Below, one piece after another: positions 9,085 through 18,018 of a DNA stretch of 64,000 nt. Source of the DNA: Flavobacterium sp. FEMGT703F (GTDB lineage: Bacteria; Bacteroidota; Bacteroidia; Flavobacteriales; Flavobacteriaceae); NCBI GenBank assembly GCA_002786385.1, contig PGCN01000003.1, positions 62,001 to 126,000 on the forward strand. The letters run 5' to 3'. Each line of letters starts with the position of its first letter. The first letter of the stretch is position 1. The notes beneath the pieces were generated by a model. The model saw only the letters and a program-made list of their open reading frames with translations, was not told where the DNA came from and made no database searches. The position numbers and the translations under genes were made by a program.

Positions 9085-9926
9085 TGATAACAAGAGAAGC
9101 AACAATAGAGGATTGGGATGCACTTTTATACTTTTTTAAAAAAGTGTACAGGGCAAATCATCCTTTACACAATAAAGCGTTTTGGATTTGGCAATATGGT
9201 GACAAGGAATTTGGTCGTTCTTTTATTTGCGTTAATGAGAAAGGGAACATTGTAGGGCATGTTGGTGCTAATTTTGGCGGCAATGTTGCTTGGATTATTA
9301 ATGTTTACCTCGATGAAGAATGTAGGGGGAAAGGCATATTAGGTAAGCTATATGCTTTAGCCAGACAGTATTATCCATTGGCAGCAACAGCCGCCAACAA
9401 AGCAGGCTTAGGATTATATCAGAATATGCGTTGGATAAGGTATTATGATTTAGTTAGGTTTGTAAAAATCAATCCGAAGTTAAGCAATCCAACCCTAGCT
9501 GAGGTTTGTGTCTCTACTACTATCGATACATCTCATTTATCGTACAATAAGACACATTATTTTCAGCAACCTGGATTAAAAGGGATTCAATTGCAAGAAG
9601 GTTCAACAGCTGTTAGTCAGCCTGAAGTATCCGGTTTGCGTATGGTTGATATCAACAACATACAAGAGGCTGCCCAAGAAGCTTGGGATTTGGGATTTAA
9701 TTGGATAGATTATATCACTTCGTGGAACGATTTAAAAACAAGACAGCTCGAAAATTTAGGATGGCAAATTGATAGCCAAACAGTAGTGCCATGGCGTTTA
9801 AACCCTGTAGTAAAGGATTATTTTTGTAACATCTCCTTTCTTTCGGAAAATCCGTTAGATAATAATTTTATTGTTCACCGATCCTATTCAGATCACGGAA
9901 GAATAGGAAGTTTACCTATCGAATAA
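9084..9926 (+). CDS. GNAT family N-acetyltransferase
   Basis: This 280-residue protein has a GNAT domain in its first half. INVYLDEECRGKGILGKLYA (near residues 71-90) carries the RGKGxxG pyrophosphate-binding loop for acetyl-CoA, and the GNIVGHVGANF strand precedes it. The second half resembles a degenerate second acyltransferase domain without a clear CoA loop. One-base overlaps link it to the deacetylase before and the glycosyltransferase after. This suggests that a sugar amine freed by the deacetylase is re-acylated here, which is an inference. The acyl group and the acceptor are unknown. Confidence 0.8.
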   Translation: MITREATIEDWDALLYFFKKVYRANHPLHNKAFWIWQYGDKEFGRSFICVNEKGNIVGHVGANFGGNVAWIINVYLDEECRGKGILGKLYALARQYYPLAATAANKAGLGLYQNMRWIRYYDLVRFVKINPKLSNPTLAEVCVSTTIDTSHLSYNKTHYFQQPGLKGIQLQEGSTAVSQPEVSGLRMVDINNIQEAAQEAWDLGFNWIDYITSWNDLKTRQLENLGWQIDSQTVVPWRLNPVVKDYFCNISFLSENPLDNNFIVHRSYSDHGRIGSLPIE

Positions 9927-11335
9927 TGGCAAAAAACAAAGTATTTTTATTATTGTTAGATGGGGTTGGATTGAGAAATTTTGCCTACTCTAATTTTATT
10001 GCAGAAGGAGAGAAAAAAAATAATGATGTTGTTTTTTGGAACAAGACACACTTTCCGGTTGAGAGTTTGGGTTTTAAAGAATTGAAAATTGAAAATCAAA
10101 AAATACATCCTGTAACCGATACCTTGAAAAAGGCCAAAAAAGATGTCAATCTCAATGTGTTTATCCAAAGAACCGGGGATAAAGTATATAATTCATACAA
10201 ATTCAAGTTTTCTTACAAAACCTTAAATGCCGCAGTTAAAAGTATGCTGGCGAGATTGTTGATTTTTACTTTGTCCAGCGAGAGAGGATTGCAATTATTA
10301 GACAAGTACATCAATTATTTCGAAAGAAAAACAAAGTACTATACACATTGTCAAGCTGTTCTACAATCCGAAAAGCCAAGTGTAGTATTTTGCACTTCAC
10401 AAAGACACGTTCAATCAATAGCACCATTGCTGGCGGCAAAAGATTTGGGAATACCTACGGTATCATTTATTTTTTCGTGGGATAATTTGCCTAAAGCAAC
10501 TATGGTGGTTGAGACAGATTATTATTTGGTTTGGAGCGAACATATGAAAGCAGAGTTGTTGTATTATCATCCAAATATCAAAGAAAATCAGATACTGGTT
10601 ACCGGTACACCTCAGTTTGAAATTCATTTTGAAAAGGAAAGTTTACTCTCAAGAGAAGCTTTTTTTGAAGCGCATGCTTTAGATAAAAATAAAAAATACA
10701 TTTGTTTTTCCGGAGACGATGTCACAACTAGTCCCGATGATCCCAAATATCTTGAAGATTTAGCATTGGCGATTACAAGATTGAATAAAAAGAATCATAA
10801 TTTGGGTATTGTCTTTAGGAGATGCCCGGTTGATTTTTCTTCTCGATATGATGCAGTATTGGCACGATACAAAGACATCATAGTCGCTATTGATCCTATT
10901 TGGAAGCCGTTTTCATCTCATTGGAATACAATTCTACCCACAAAAGAAGATGGCGTACTTTTCAGTAATATCGCAGAGCATTGTGAAATGGTTGTGAATT
11001 TAGGTTCTACAACACTTTTTGATTTTGTATCTCACAATAAACCATGCGGCTATTTCAGATACAATCAATTCGAGCAAAATAATCCCAAATGGGATATCTT
11101 CAGATGTTATAAATTTGTTCATTTTCGTTCAATGCATTCTGCTGAATCTGTAATTTGGTTAGACGGTCCGGCAGACATCGACAGTAAAATTGAAAACGTC
11201 ATCAACAATCAGCACAACATCAATAACGACAGTGCGAAAAAGTGGTTTGAAAAGATTAACCAACATCCGGTTGATAAAGCTTCGGAACGCATCTGGGAAA
11301 GTATCGAAAAGATAACAAATGGAAGTTTATGTTAA
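9926..11335 (+). CDS. Putative glycosyltransferase with GT-B-like fold
   Basis: This 469-residue protein has no strong signature. Its two-lobed layout and segments such as VVFCTSQRHVQSIAPLLAA, GIPTVSFIFSWDNLPK, ILVTGTPQFE and the C-terminal MVVNLGSTTLFDFVSHNKP resemble GT-B enzymes (the CDP-glycerol transferase and UDP-glycosyltransferase superfamily). The last segment looks like the donor-phosphate-binding GSTT loop. It shares one base with the GNAT gene upstream and 7 bases with the hexapeptide transferase gene downstream. Substrates cannot be given. It may transfer the sugar modified by the two upstream enzymes, an inference from coupling. Confidence 0.6.
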   Translation: MAKNKVFLLLLDGVGLRNFAYSNFIAEGEKKNNDVVFWNKTHFPVESLGFKELKIENQKIHPVTDTLKKAKKDVNLNVFIQRTGDKVYNSYKFKFSYKTLNAAVKSMLARLLIFTLSSERGLQLLDKYINYFERKTKYYTHCQAVLQSEKPSVVFCTSQRHVQSIAPLLAAKDLGIPTVSFIFSWDNLPKATMVVETDYYLVWSEHMKAELLYYHPNIKENQILVTGTPQFEIHFEKESLLSREAFFEAHALDKNKKYICFSGDDVTTSPDDPKYLEDLALAITRLNKKNHNLGIVFRRCPVDFSSRYDAVLARYKDIIVAIDPIWKPFSSHWNTILPTKEDGVLFSNIAEHCEMVVNLGSTTLFDFVSHNKPCGYFRYNQFEQNNPKWDIFRCYKFVHFRSMHSAESVIWLDGPADIDSKIENVINNQHNINNDSAKKWFEKINQHPVDKASERIWESIEKITNGSLC

Positions 11336-11880
11336 AGAGTATTCTTTTAGCCGATTTTAAGCGGTATAACCGCCACAGTTTGTCTATCAGAACGTTATGT
11401 AATGTTTTTGTTGTACAGCCTATTCCGGGTTTGAAGTACATGACGATTTTCAGATTGGTACAACATTACAGAACTCGAAACAGATTTTTATTTTATTTCT
11501 TTTTTTTGTGGCTAAGAAGACTCAAAGTCAAGTATGGCTTTGATATATCATACAGAACACAAATCGGAAAAGGGTTTTACATTGGTCATTTCGGGAATGT
11601 TGTAATTCACGGCGATAGTATAATAGGTGAGAATTGTAATATCTCTCAAGGAATTACAATCGGAGTTAGTAATTACGGAAAAAAGAAAGGAGTACCAACA
11701 ATTGGTAATCGTGTTTTTTTGGGACCTAACGCTTGTGTTTTTGGTAATATTACTATAGGTGATAATGTAGTAATTGGGGCTAACTCGGTGGTGACAGACA
11801 CTGTTCCTGCCGGGAAAACAGTACTGCCTTCCGGTGTTTCAATCATCGATAAGGATTTGTCGGAATATTATATTCAATAA
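11329..11880 (+). CDS. Serine acetyltransferase-like hexapeptide-repeat acyltransferase
   Basis: This 183-residue protein has an N-terminal amphipathic or membrane-proximal segment (FLFYFFFLWLRRLK, residues 45-58). A left-handed beta-helix of hexapeptide repeats follows (IGKGFYIGHFGNVVIHGDSI, IGENCNISQGITIG, IGNRVFLGPNACVFGNITIG). The family's catalytic histidine would be in GHFGNVVIH. Such CysE-like proteins in polysaccharide loci usually O-acetylate sugars, while free CysE makes O-acetylserine. The locus and the short N-terminus favour sugar acetylation. It overlaps the preceding gene by 7 bases. Confidence 0.8.
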   Translation: MLKSILLADFKRYNRHSLSIRTLCNVFVVQPIPGLKYMTIFRLVQHYRTRNRFLFYFFFLWLRRLKVKYGFDISYRTQIGKGFYIGHFGNVVIHGDSIIGENCNISQGITIGVSNYGKKKGVPTIGNRVFLGPNACVFGNITIGDNVVIGANSVVTDTVPAGKTVLPSGVSIIDKDLSEYYIQ

Positions 11881-11893
11881 TGATTGATTTTTA

Positions 11894-13045
11894 ATGAAGA
11901 TAGCTTTTCTGACACCCGAATTTCCGCACCCTAAAATGGGAGCTTCCGGAGGAATTGGAACCAGTATTTTCAATTTGTCCAAAGGCTTAATGTCAATAGG
12001 GCATGAGGTTGTTTTGCTGGTTTATGGTCAGAAAGAAGACGAATATTTTACCGAGGAAGGTATTCATTACTATCGCATTAAGAATGTAAAGTTAAAAGGG
12101 TTTTCAAGGGTGCTGACCCAAAAAAAAATACAAAGAAAAATCAATTATTTGGTCAAAACCATAGGAATCGATGTAGTAGAAGCTCCAGATTGGACCGGAA
12201 TAACAGCAGGCATAAGACCTGATTGCCCGGTGGTGGTACGATTGCATGGTTCGGACACTTATTTTTGTAATTTAGACAATAGACCCGTCAAGATGATTAC
12301 TAAAACGAGAGAACGTTTGGCTTTAAAAAATGCCGATGGTTTGCTGTCAGTAAGCCAATATACAGCCAATGTAACCAAGGAACTGTTTTCCTTAAACAAG
12401 GATTTCACAATTATTCCGAATGGGATAGATTTGGATCATTTTAACGCTGATCTCTCCGGTACTACAGACCAAAATACAATTTTATACTTTGGGACTTTAA
12501 TCAGAAAAAAAGGCTTGCTCGAATTGCCTTTAATTTTTAACCAAGTTTACAAAGAAAACCAGCAAGCAAAGTTAATTCTCATTGGGCGAGATGCCTCTGA
12601 TATACTTACCGGAAATCCATCGGTATGGTCTATGATGCAGCCTTTATTTAATCAAAAGGCTTTTCAAAACGTATCCTATTTGGGAAGTGTGTCATACGAA
12701 GATATGAAGGAGCACATTAGCCGGGCTTCTGTCTGTGTTTTTCCGACTTTCGCTGAAGCTTTGCCGGTTTCATGGATAGAATCAATGGCCGTTCAAAAGG
12801 CAGTTGTGGCTTCAAATATAGGTTGGGCTTCAGAAATTATCACGGATGGTCAAGATGGTTTTTTAGTTCATCCCCATGATCATCAAGTTTTCGCTCAAAA
12901 AATAGTCACACTCCTGAGTAATGAAAAGCTCAGAAATCAGTTTGGTGAGGCCGCCCGAAAGAAAGTTGAGCAAAAGTTTAGTCTTCAAGTTGTAGCAGCC
13001 CAGAGTGTAGATTATTACAAGCAATTACTTCCCAGAAAAGCGTAA
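11894..13045 (+). CDS. Glycosyltransferase family 4
   Basis: This 383-residue retaining GT-B enzyme begins with MKIAFLTPEFPHPK and the glycine-rich GGIGTSIFNLSKGL. VRLHGSDTYF and IIPNGIDLDHF follow, then the donor domain starts at TILYFGTLIRKKGL. The EX7E-type region FPTFAEALPVSWIESMA (near residues 290-306) is intact. It probably extends the lipid-linked repeat unit in the cytosol. A 230-base gap follows, the largest in the polysaccharide locus. Confidence 0.92.
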   Translation: MKIAFLTPEFPHPKMGASGGIGTSIFNLSKGLMSIGHEVVLLVYGQKEDEYFTEEGIHYYRIKNVKLKGFSRVLTQKKIQRKINYLVKTIGIDVVEAPDWTGITAGIRPDCPVVVRLHGSDTYFCNLDNRPVKMITKTRERLALKNADGLLSVSQYTANVTKELFSLNKDFTIIPNGIDLDHFNADLSGTTDQNTILYFGTLIRKKGLLELPLIFNQVYKENQQAKLILIGRDASDILTGNPSVWSMMQPLFNQKAFQNVSYLGSVSYEDMKEHISRASVCVFPTFAEALPVSWIESMAVQKAVVASNIGWASEIITDGQDGFLVHPHDHQVFAQKIVTLLSNEKLRNQFGEAARKKVEQKFSLQVVAAQSVDYYKQLLPRKA

Positions 13046-13220
13046 AGCTACCGCTTAATATTCTACCTGAGCTATTTCAATGAAATGATAGCTTCTGTTA
13101 TCATTGAACCGGTTTTTAAGTTGGATAAGAGCGGAAAACAACAAAATGTATTTCGAATTATTTTATCGGGACTTGTATAATTCACTGCTTTATTATAAAA
13201 GTGTGAACAAGAATAGCTAA
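13046..13220 (+). pseudogene. Possible decayed coding remnant in intergenic gap
   Basis: After the TAA of the preceding GT4 gene the same frame stays open for 44 codons (13046-13177), then stops. An overlapping +1 frame from ATG 13146 to TAA 13220 reads MYFELFYRDLYNSLLYYKS and a short tail, with a coding-like aromatic and basic composition. The two pieces could be the shifted remains of a lost glycosyltransferase C-terminus. Both are short enough to occur by chance. An inverted repeat (13084-13090 with 13099-13105) lies in the same gap and may instead be a weak terminator. Confidence 0.2.
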
Positions 13221-13247
13221 AGGGTAAATAGTAAGATACAAAATCGT

Positions 13248-13255
13248 TATTTTTG
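13248..13255 (+). promoter_or_regulatory. TAnnTTTG -7 box before the two-domain GT2 gene
   Basis: TATTTTTG lies 20 bases before the ATG at 13276, a spacing seen for other -7 boxes in the window. No TTG is found at the -33 distance. It may be an internal promoter of the polysaccharide locus. Confidence 0.4.
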
Positions 13256-13275
13256 CTTTCCAAATAAAAAAACTA

Positions 13276-14820
13276 ATGGGAGTTCAATTGAAGGAATACA
13301 TTTCAAAATCGGGAGAAACAATTCTCTATATCGGCCATCCTAATCTGAGTTATTTAGATGAATTGGCTGATGGATTTGGTGATGTTTGGCACAGCTCTTT
13401 AGACCAAGGATTTAAAAATATCTTTCCGGAAATAGTGTACCAAACAACAACTTTGTTCTGGTATGTGAGAGATTTAGAGCATCTTGACTTATGTGTCAAT
13501 TGGCGAATCAATCCTCATCAGTTTGCTGTTAGAAAATCAGTTTGGGACACGCTGCAAGGTTTTGATGAAGATTTTCAAAATCCAATCATGCAAGCCTTAG
13601 ATTTTGGCTATAATGTTTTAAGGAATAATGGCGGTGTTGTATTGTATGCAAAAGGGCTTTTTGACGCAGTTCAAGAGCAAAATCTTTCCATAACAACAAA
13701 AGATCGTTATGCCTTTTTTATTAAAAATTTTAAGATTGATCACTCCTTTTTTATGGTTTACCGAAAAGGATTATGGAATCTTAAAGAGTGGAATGCCTTG
13801 TTTTTTGCAAAGCGAAAGTACAAACAAAAAAAATCGGATACATTAGTCACTGCCAGGCCTCTAAAAGAATTAGCAGGTTCTCCGACAGTAAGTTATATCA
13901 TTCCAACTATGATGCGTCAGGACTATACTTTACAATTGCTGGCCGACTTACAAAATCAAACTTACCAACCTACTGAAGTGGTAGTGGTTGATGCTACACC
14001 CGAAGGACAAAGAGACGAAAGTTTATACAATCCCGCTAATTACAATTTTGAGTTGATTGTGCAATGGCAAACAACGAAAGGGAGTTGTAGGGCCCGAAAC
14101 GAAGCTATTGACCTTTGTACCGGTGAGTTTATCGTTTTTGGAGATGATGACATCAGAATCCCAACAAATTTTATCGAAAATCATTTGAGATATTTGCAAA
14201 CTTATAAAGCCGATGCTTGTAATGGTTTGGATATTAGGGCGGATCATCAGCAACAAACATTAGATGATTTGTATAAAAAATTAGACAGCTACGGCAAATT
14301 CAGATACAAGTGCGGAGCTGCTCCTCATTTAAATAATGCCAATAATTGTGTAAAAAGAGAGTTTGTTAACGCCATTGTGGGGAATGATATCAATTTTGAC
14401 GGTGGTTATGGAGAAGATAACGATTTTGGTTTTTCATTAACCAAGATAGGAGTTGTGGTGCTCCAAAACCCTTTCTCTACCAATTTGCATTTAAAACCAC
14501 CACAAGGAGGCTATCGCTTTTGGGGTAATCAGGCAAAGATTACCGGTAAAAAAAGAAAAAACCAACCTTGGGAATTAGATACTCCTGTGAAGCGAATTCG
14601 CCCGGTTCCGAGTCCTACTGTCATGTATCTTTTTCACAAACATTACGGCGAGAGCTTAGTGAATGAATACCGTCATAAGTATTTTTTCTTGTATTTATTT
14701 AAGGGACCTAAGTGGCGAATTCCCTTTAAAATTTTCAATTTACCTTACCGTTATTTACAGTTTAATAAATCGGTTTTTTATGCCAAGAAATTAATGGCTT
14801 TGGGAAAAAGAACAAAATAG
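13276..14820 (+). CDS. Two-domain glycosyltransferase: partial GT-A-like N-terminus plus full GT2 domain
   Basis: This protein has 514 residues. A complete GT2 domain starts near residue 204 (VSYIIPTMMRQDY), with VVVVDATPEG at 235-244, the acidic FGDDD at 288-292 and GEDNDF at 379-384. The first 200 residues look like only the acceptor half of another GT-A domain (NPHQFAVRKSVWDTLQGFDEDF, residues 79-100). They lack a recognisable nucleotide-binding half, so this may be a degenerate duplicated domain or a scaffold. It is one base from the next GT2 gene. The sugar specificity is unknown. Confidence 0.85.
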   Translation: MGVQLKEYISKSGETILYIGHPNLSYLDELADGFGDVWHSSLDQGFKNIFPEIVYQTTTLFWYVRDLEHLDLCVNWRINPHQFAVRKSVWDTLQGFDEDFQNPIMQALDFGYNVLRNNGGVVLYAKGLFDAVQEQNLSITTKDRYAFFIKNFKIDHSFFMVYRKGLWNLKEWNALFFAKRKYKQKKSDTLVTARPLKELAGSPTVSYIIPTMMRQDYTLQLLADLQNQTYQPTEVVVVDATPEGQRDESLYNPANYNFELIVQWQTTKGSCRARNEAIDLCTGEFIVFGDDDIRIPTNFIENHLRYLQTYKADACNGLDIRADHQQQTLDDLYKKLDSYGKFRYKCGAAPHLNNANNCVKREFVNAIVGNDINFDGGYGEDNDFGFSLTKIGVVVLQNPFSTNLHLKPPQGGYRFWGNQAKITGKKRKNQPWELDTPVKRIRPVPSPTVMYLFHKHYGESLVNEYRHKYFFLYLFKGPKWRIPFKIFNLPYRYLQFNKSVFYAKKLMALGKRTK

Positions 14821-14821
14821 T

Positions 14822-15823
14822 ATGAAGTTCACTCTAATCATATGTACCTATATGCGCCCGAAACCATTGCTTCAATTGTTGCAATCGGTAGAAAAGCAAA
14901 CTCTGTATCCCGATTGTATATTAATTGTTGATGGCTCAAGAGATGAACAGACCAAAGCCTTATTCGATCAATATTCTTTTCGAAATCTTCAATATTTCTT
15001 AGTTTCCGAAAATGACAGGGGATTGACCAAACAGCGCAATTATGGTGTTAAAAGAGTTGATGAGTCTACAGAGATTGTTTGTTTTTTAGATGACGACACT
15101 GTGTTAGAAGTAACTTATTTTGAAGAGCTCATCAGTACGTATCACAAATATCCTGAGGCTTTAGGAGTGGGAGGTTACATTAACAATGAAGTAAACTGGA
15201 CAAAAGTAGAAGACCATGATAAACCAACTATAAAGGAGTTCTTTTTTGATGGTTGGAAGCGGAAAGACGGAACCAGATTTGTGTTGCGAAAGCGATTAGG
15301 ATTGGATTCAGATCAGTCTCCCGGGTTTTTGCCCGAGTTTTCAAACGGACGTAGTATTGGGTTTTTACCTCCTTCAGGTAAGATTTATGAGGTAGAACAA
15401 TTGATGGGTGGTGTTTCATCATTTAAGAAGACGGTTTTCAACGAGTTTAATTTTTCAACTTTTTTTGAAGGTTATGGTTTATACGAAGATGCTGATTTCA
15501 CCTTGAGAGTATCAAAAGTTGGAAAACTTTATATCAATACAAAAGCACAACTCGGACATTACCACAATCATTCCGGAAGACCAAATCAGTACCAGTATGG
15601 TAAAATGGTAGTGAGAAACGGATGGTATGTTTGGCGGGTAAAATTTCCAAAACCTTCCATCAAAGCCCGTTTGAAATGGAATGCGATAGTGTTATTGTTA
15701 ACAGTTGTCAGATTCAGCAATATCTTTACTACTTCTAAGCGAAACGAAGCTGCTACTGAGTTTTTAGGGCGTATGGTGGGTTGGTTTGGGCTGCTGATCA
15801 GAAAACCCAAAATTCAAATTTAA
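14822..15823 (+). CDS. Glycosyltransferase family 2
   Basis: This 333-residue GT2 enzyme has LIICTYMRPKPL at residues 5-16, LIVDGSRDE near 34-42 and the acidic LDDD at 89-92. EGYGLYEDADFTLRV is the acceptor-side motif. The QLGHYHNHSGRPN segment and a hydrophobic stretch near the C-terminus (AIVLLLTVVRF) match GT2 proteins that sit on the membrane. It is packed one base after the two-domain GT gene. The sugar specificity is unknown. Confidence 0.9.
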   Translation: MKFTLIICTYMRPKPLLQLLQSVEKQTLYPDCILIVDGSRDEQTKALFDQYSFRNLQYFLVSENDRGLTKQRNYGVKRVDESTEIVCFLDDDTVLEVTYFEELISTYHKYPEALGVGGYINNEVNWTKVEDHDKPTIKEFFFDGWKRKDGTRFVLRKRLGLDSDQSPGFLPEFSNGRSIGFLPPSGKIYEVEQLMGGVSSFKKTVFNEFNFSTFFEGYGLYEDADFTLRVSKVGKLYINTKAQLGHYHNHSGRPNQYQYGKMVVRNGWYVWRVKFPKPSIKARLKWNAIVLLLTVVRFSNIFTTSKRNEAATEFLGRMVGWFGLLIRKPKIQI

Positions 15824-15828
15824 TTCAG

Positions 15829-16947
15829 ATGACTTTTTGCATCATAACACACGTCATTCATGGCCGTGATAACGAACAATTTTTTGCCTATTCACCTTAT
15901 GTGAAAGAAATGAATGTGTGGATTAAACATGTTGATAAAGTAATTATTGTTGCGCCACTCAAACATTTAGAAAAGAATAAAATTCACTTAGCTTATCGGC
16001 ATCCCAACATAGAGTTTAGAGCAGTACCTGATTTTAATTTAAACGGCTTGAAAGCTACCCTAAGAAGTTTGTTTTTACTGCCTAAGTTGCTATGGATGAT
16101 ATATAGGGCAATGTCGGTTTCACAACACATTCATCTTCGTTGTCCCGGAAACATGGGGTTGCTGGGCTGTATTGTTCAACTTTTTTTTCCAAGTACAATC
16201 AAGACCGCCAAGTATGCAGGCAATTGGGATCCTCAATCGAAGCAACCCTTTTCTTATCGACTTCAAAAAAGAATTTTAAGTTACCCTTTTTGGACCCGAA
16301 GAATGCAGGTGTTAGTCTATGGAGACTGGCCTAATAGCACCAAAAATATCAAGCCTTTCTTTACCGCCAGCTATTTTGAAAGTGATAAATCAGCAGTAAC
16401 GCCGCGGAATCTTGAAAGTGCTGTAGATTTCCTTTTTGTAGGTACTTTGGCTCCCGGAAAACAACCAATTTATGCACTACAACTTATAGAAAAGTTGAAA
16501 GCTAAGGGAGTTGATGTCAGACTTACTTTGTACGGAGAAGGGGTAGAGCGATCGAACTTGGAGAAGTATATTGAGCAGAATCAATTGGATAGTTTTGTAT
16601 TCTTAAAAGGAAATCAAGAGCAAAGTACCATTAAAGAGGCTTATCGGAATAGTCATTTTGTGATACTTCCATCTAAGAGCGAAGGTTGGCCCAAAGTTAT
16701 TGCAGAAGGTATGTTTTGGGGTTGTTTACCGGTTTCAACCGCTGTTTCATGTGTGCCTTCGATGCTGAATTTTGGAGAAAGAGGGGTTTTATTAACCGGT
16801 GTAATTGAAGATGATATTAAAATGCTAATGACTGTTTTAAATGATGATGAAGAATACAGTAATAAAGTTTCAAAAGCTGTAAATTGGTCCCGTATATATA
16901 CCTTAGATTTATTTGAGGCTGAAATTCAAAAGTTACTTGTTCCATGA
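15829..16947 (+). CDS. Glycosyltransferase family 4
   Basis: This 372-residue protein starts at the ATG 5 bases after the upstream stop; an in-frame extension into the upstream gene is not needed. HIHLRCPGNMGLLG and KTAKYAGNWDPQSK lie in the N-terminal lobe. The donor lobe begins at VDFLFVGTLAPGKQPIYALQ, and LPSKSEGWPKVIAEGMFWG carries the EX7E motif (E in SEGW and in IAEG). It overlaps the next gene by ATGA. It is probably one of the repeat-unit transferases. Confidence 0.9.
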   Translation: MTFCIITHVIHGRDNEQFFAYSPYVKEMNVWIKHVDKVIIVAPLKHLEKNKIHLAYRHPNIEFRAVPDFNLNGLKATLRSLFLLPKLLWMIYRAMSVSQHIHLRCPGNMGLLGCIVQLFFPSTIKTAKYAGNWDPQSKQPFSYRLQKRILSYPFWTRRMQVLVYGDWPNSTKNIKPFFTASYFESDKSAVTPRNLESAVDFLFVGTLAPGKQPIYALQLIEKLKAKGVDVRLTLYGEGVERSNLEKYIEQNQLDSFVFLKGNQEQSTIKEAYRNSHFVILPSKSEGWPKVIAEGMFWGCLPVSTAVSCVPSMLNFGERGVLLTGVIEDDIKMLMTVLNDDEEYSNKVSKAVNWSRIYTLDLFEAEIQKLLVP

Positions 16948-18017
16948 GAATACTCCAAATAATTGATTCCCTCGATGTTGGTGGTGCCGAAAAAATGGCC
17001 GTTAATTATGCTAATTCTTTGGCTGAAAAGGTTGAATTTTCCGGTTTGATTACCACTCGCAAAGAAGGTTATTTAAAAGTGCAATTGCAACCTAATGTAG
17101 GCTATTTGTTTTTAAATAGAAAAAGAATGGTTGATGTATCAGCCATTTTAAAACTGAGACGTTATTGTAAAAGTAACAAGATAGCGTATTTACAGCCTCA
17201 TGGTTTTTCTTACTTTACAGCATTGCTGTTAAAGTTGGTTTACCCCAAAGTAAAAATTGTTTGGCACGATCACTATGGCTTAAGCGAATTTTTAAGTAAG
17301 CGTAAGTTGTTGTTTTTGAAGTTGGCTTCATTTTTTTTTCATGGTATAATTGCCGTGAACTTTAACTTAAAAAAATGGGCCGTTAAACGATTGCATTGCC
17401 AAAACGTCATCTATTTGCCCAACTACACTACTATTGACAACAGTGTAAAAAAGGAAACAATCTTAAAAGGACATGAAGGTAAAAGGGTGCTTTGTTTGGC
17501 TAATTTGAGACATCAAAAGAATCACTTTATGTTGTTGGAGGTGGCCGAAAAAATGAAAAATATACACCCAGATTGGACATTCCATCTCGTAGGTAATGAT
17601 TTGAATGATGAGTATTCAAGAAAAATTAAGCAAATAATTGAGGAAAAACATTTAACACAGAATGTGTTTATTTACGGAACCAAGAACGATACCTTACATA
17701 TTATAGAGCAATCAGATATAACTGTTTTAACCTCTAATTCCGAGGGATTACCGGTAGCTCTAATTGAATACGGATTGTTAAGTAAGCCAACAATAACAAC
17801 AAATGTTGGAGAAATACCATTGATAATAACCAATTCGGTAAACGGTTACGTGGTTCCCATTAAGGATTCCGAAGCTTTTTTTCAAAAGCTTTTAACCTTA
17901 GTTAATGATGAAGCGTTACGAATGAAAATGGGACAAAATTTAAATGCCACCATCAAAGAACAAAATTCTGAAGAGGCGGTTTTACAACAGTACATGAATT
18001 GGATAGTAAACTTGTAA
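16944..18017 (+). CDS. Glycosyltransferase family 4
   Basis: This 357-residue protein has the GT4 start MRILQIIDSLDVGGAEKM (residues 1-18). WHDHYGLSEF is in the N-terminal lobe, RVLCLANLRHQKNH begins the donor lobe, and LTSNSEGLPVALIEYG carries the EX7E motif with two intact glutamates. It overlaps the preceding gene by four bases (ATGA) and precedes the polymerase gene by one base, so all three are probably translated from one message. Confidence 0.92.
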   Translation: MRILQIIDSLDVGGAEKMAVNYANSLAEKVEFSGLITTRKEGYLKVQLQPNVGYLFLNRKRMVDVSAILKLRRYCKSNKIAYLQPHGFSYFTALLLKLVYPKVKIVWHDHYGLSEFLSKRKLLFLKLASFFFHGIIAVNFNLKKWAVKRLHCQNVIYLPNYTTIDNSVKKETILKGHEGKRVLCLANLRHQKNHFMLLEVAEKMKNIHPDWTFHLVGNDLNDEYSRKIKQIIEEKHLTQNVFIYGTKNDTLHIIEQSDITVLTSNSEGLPVALIEYGLLSKPTITTNVGEIPLIITNSVNGYVVPIKDSEAFFQKLLTLVNDEALRMKMGQNLNATIKEQNSEEAVLQQYMNWIVNL

Positions 18018-18018
18018 G

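Noticed and set aside
13084..13105. Inverted repeat as a true terminator
   Set aside because: The 7-base AT-rich stem is followed only by a distant short T-run, so it is mentioned with the remnant rather than annotated alone.
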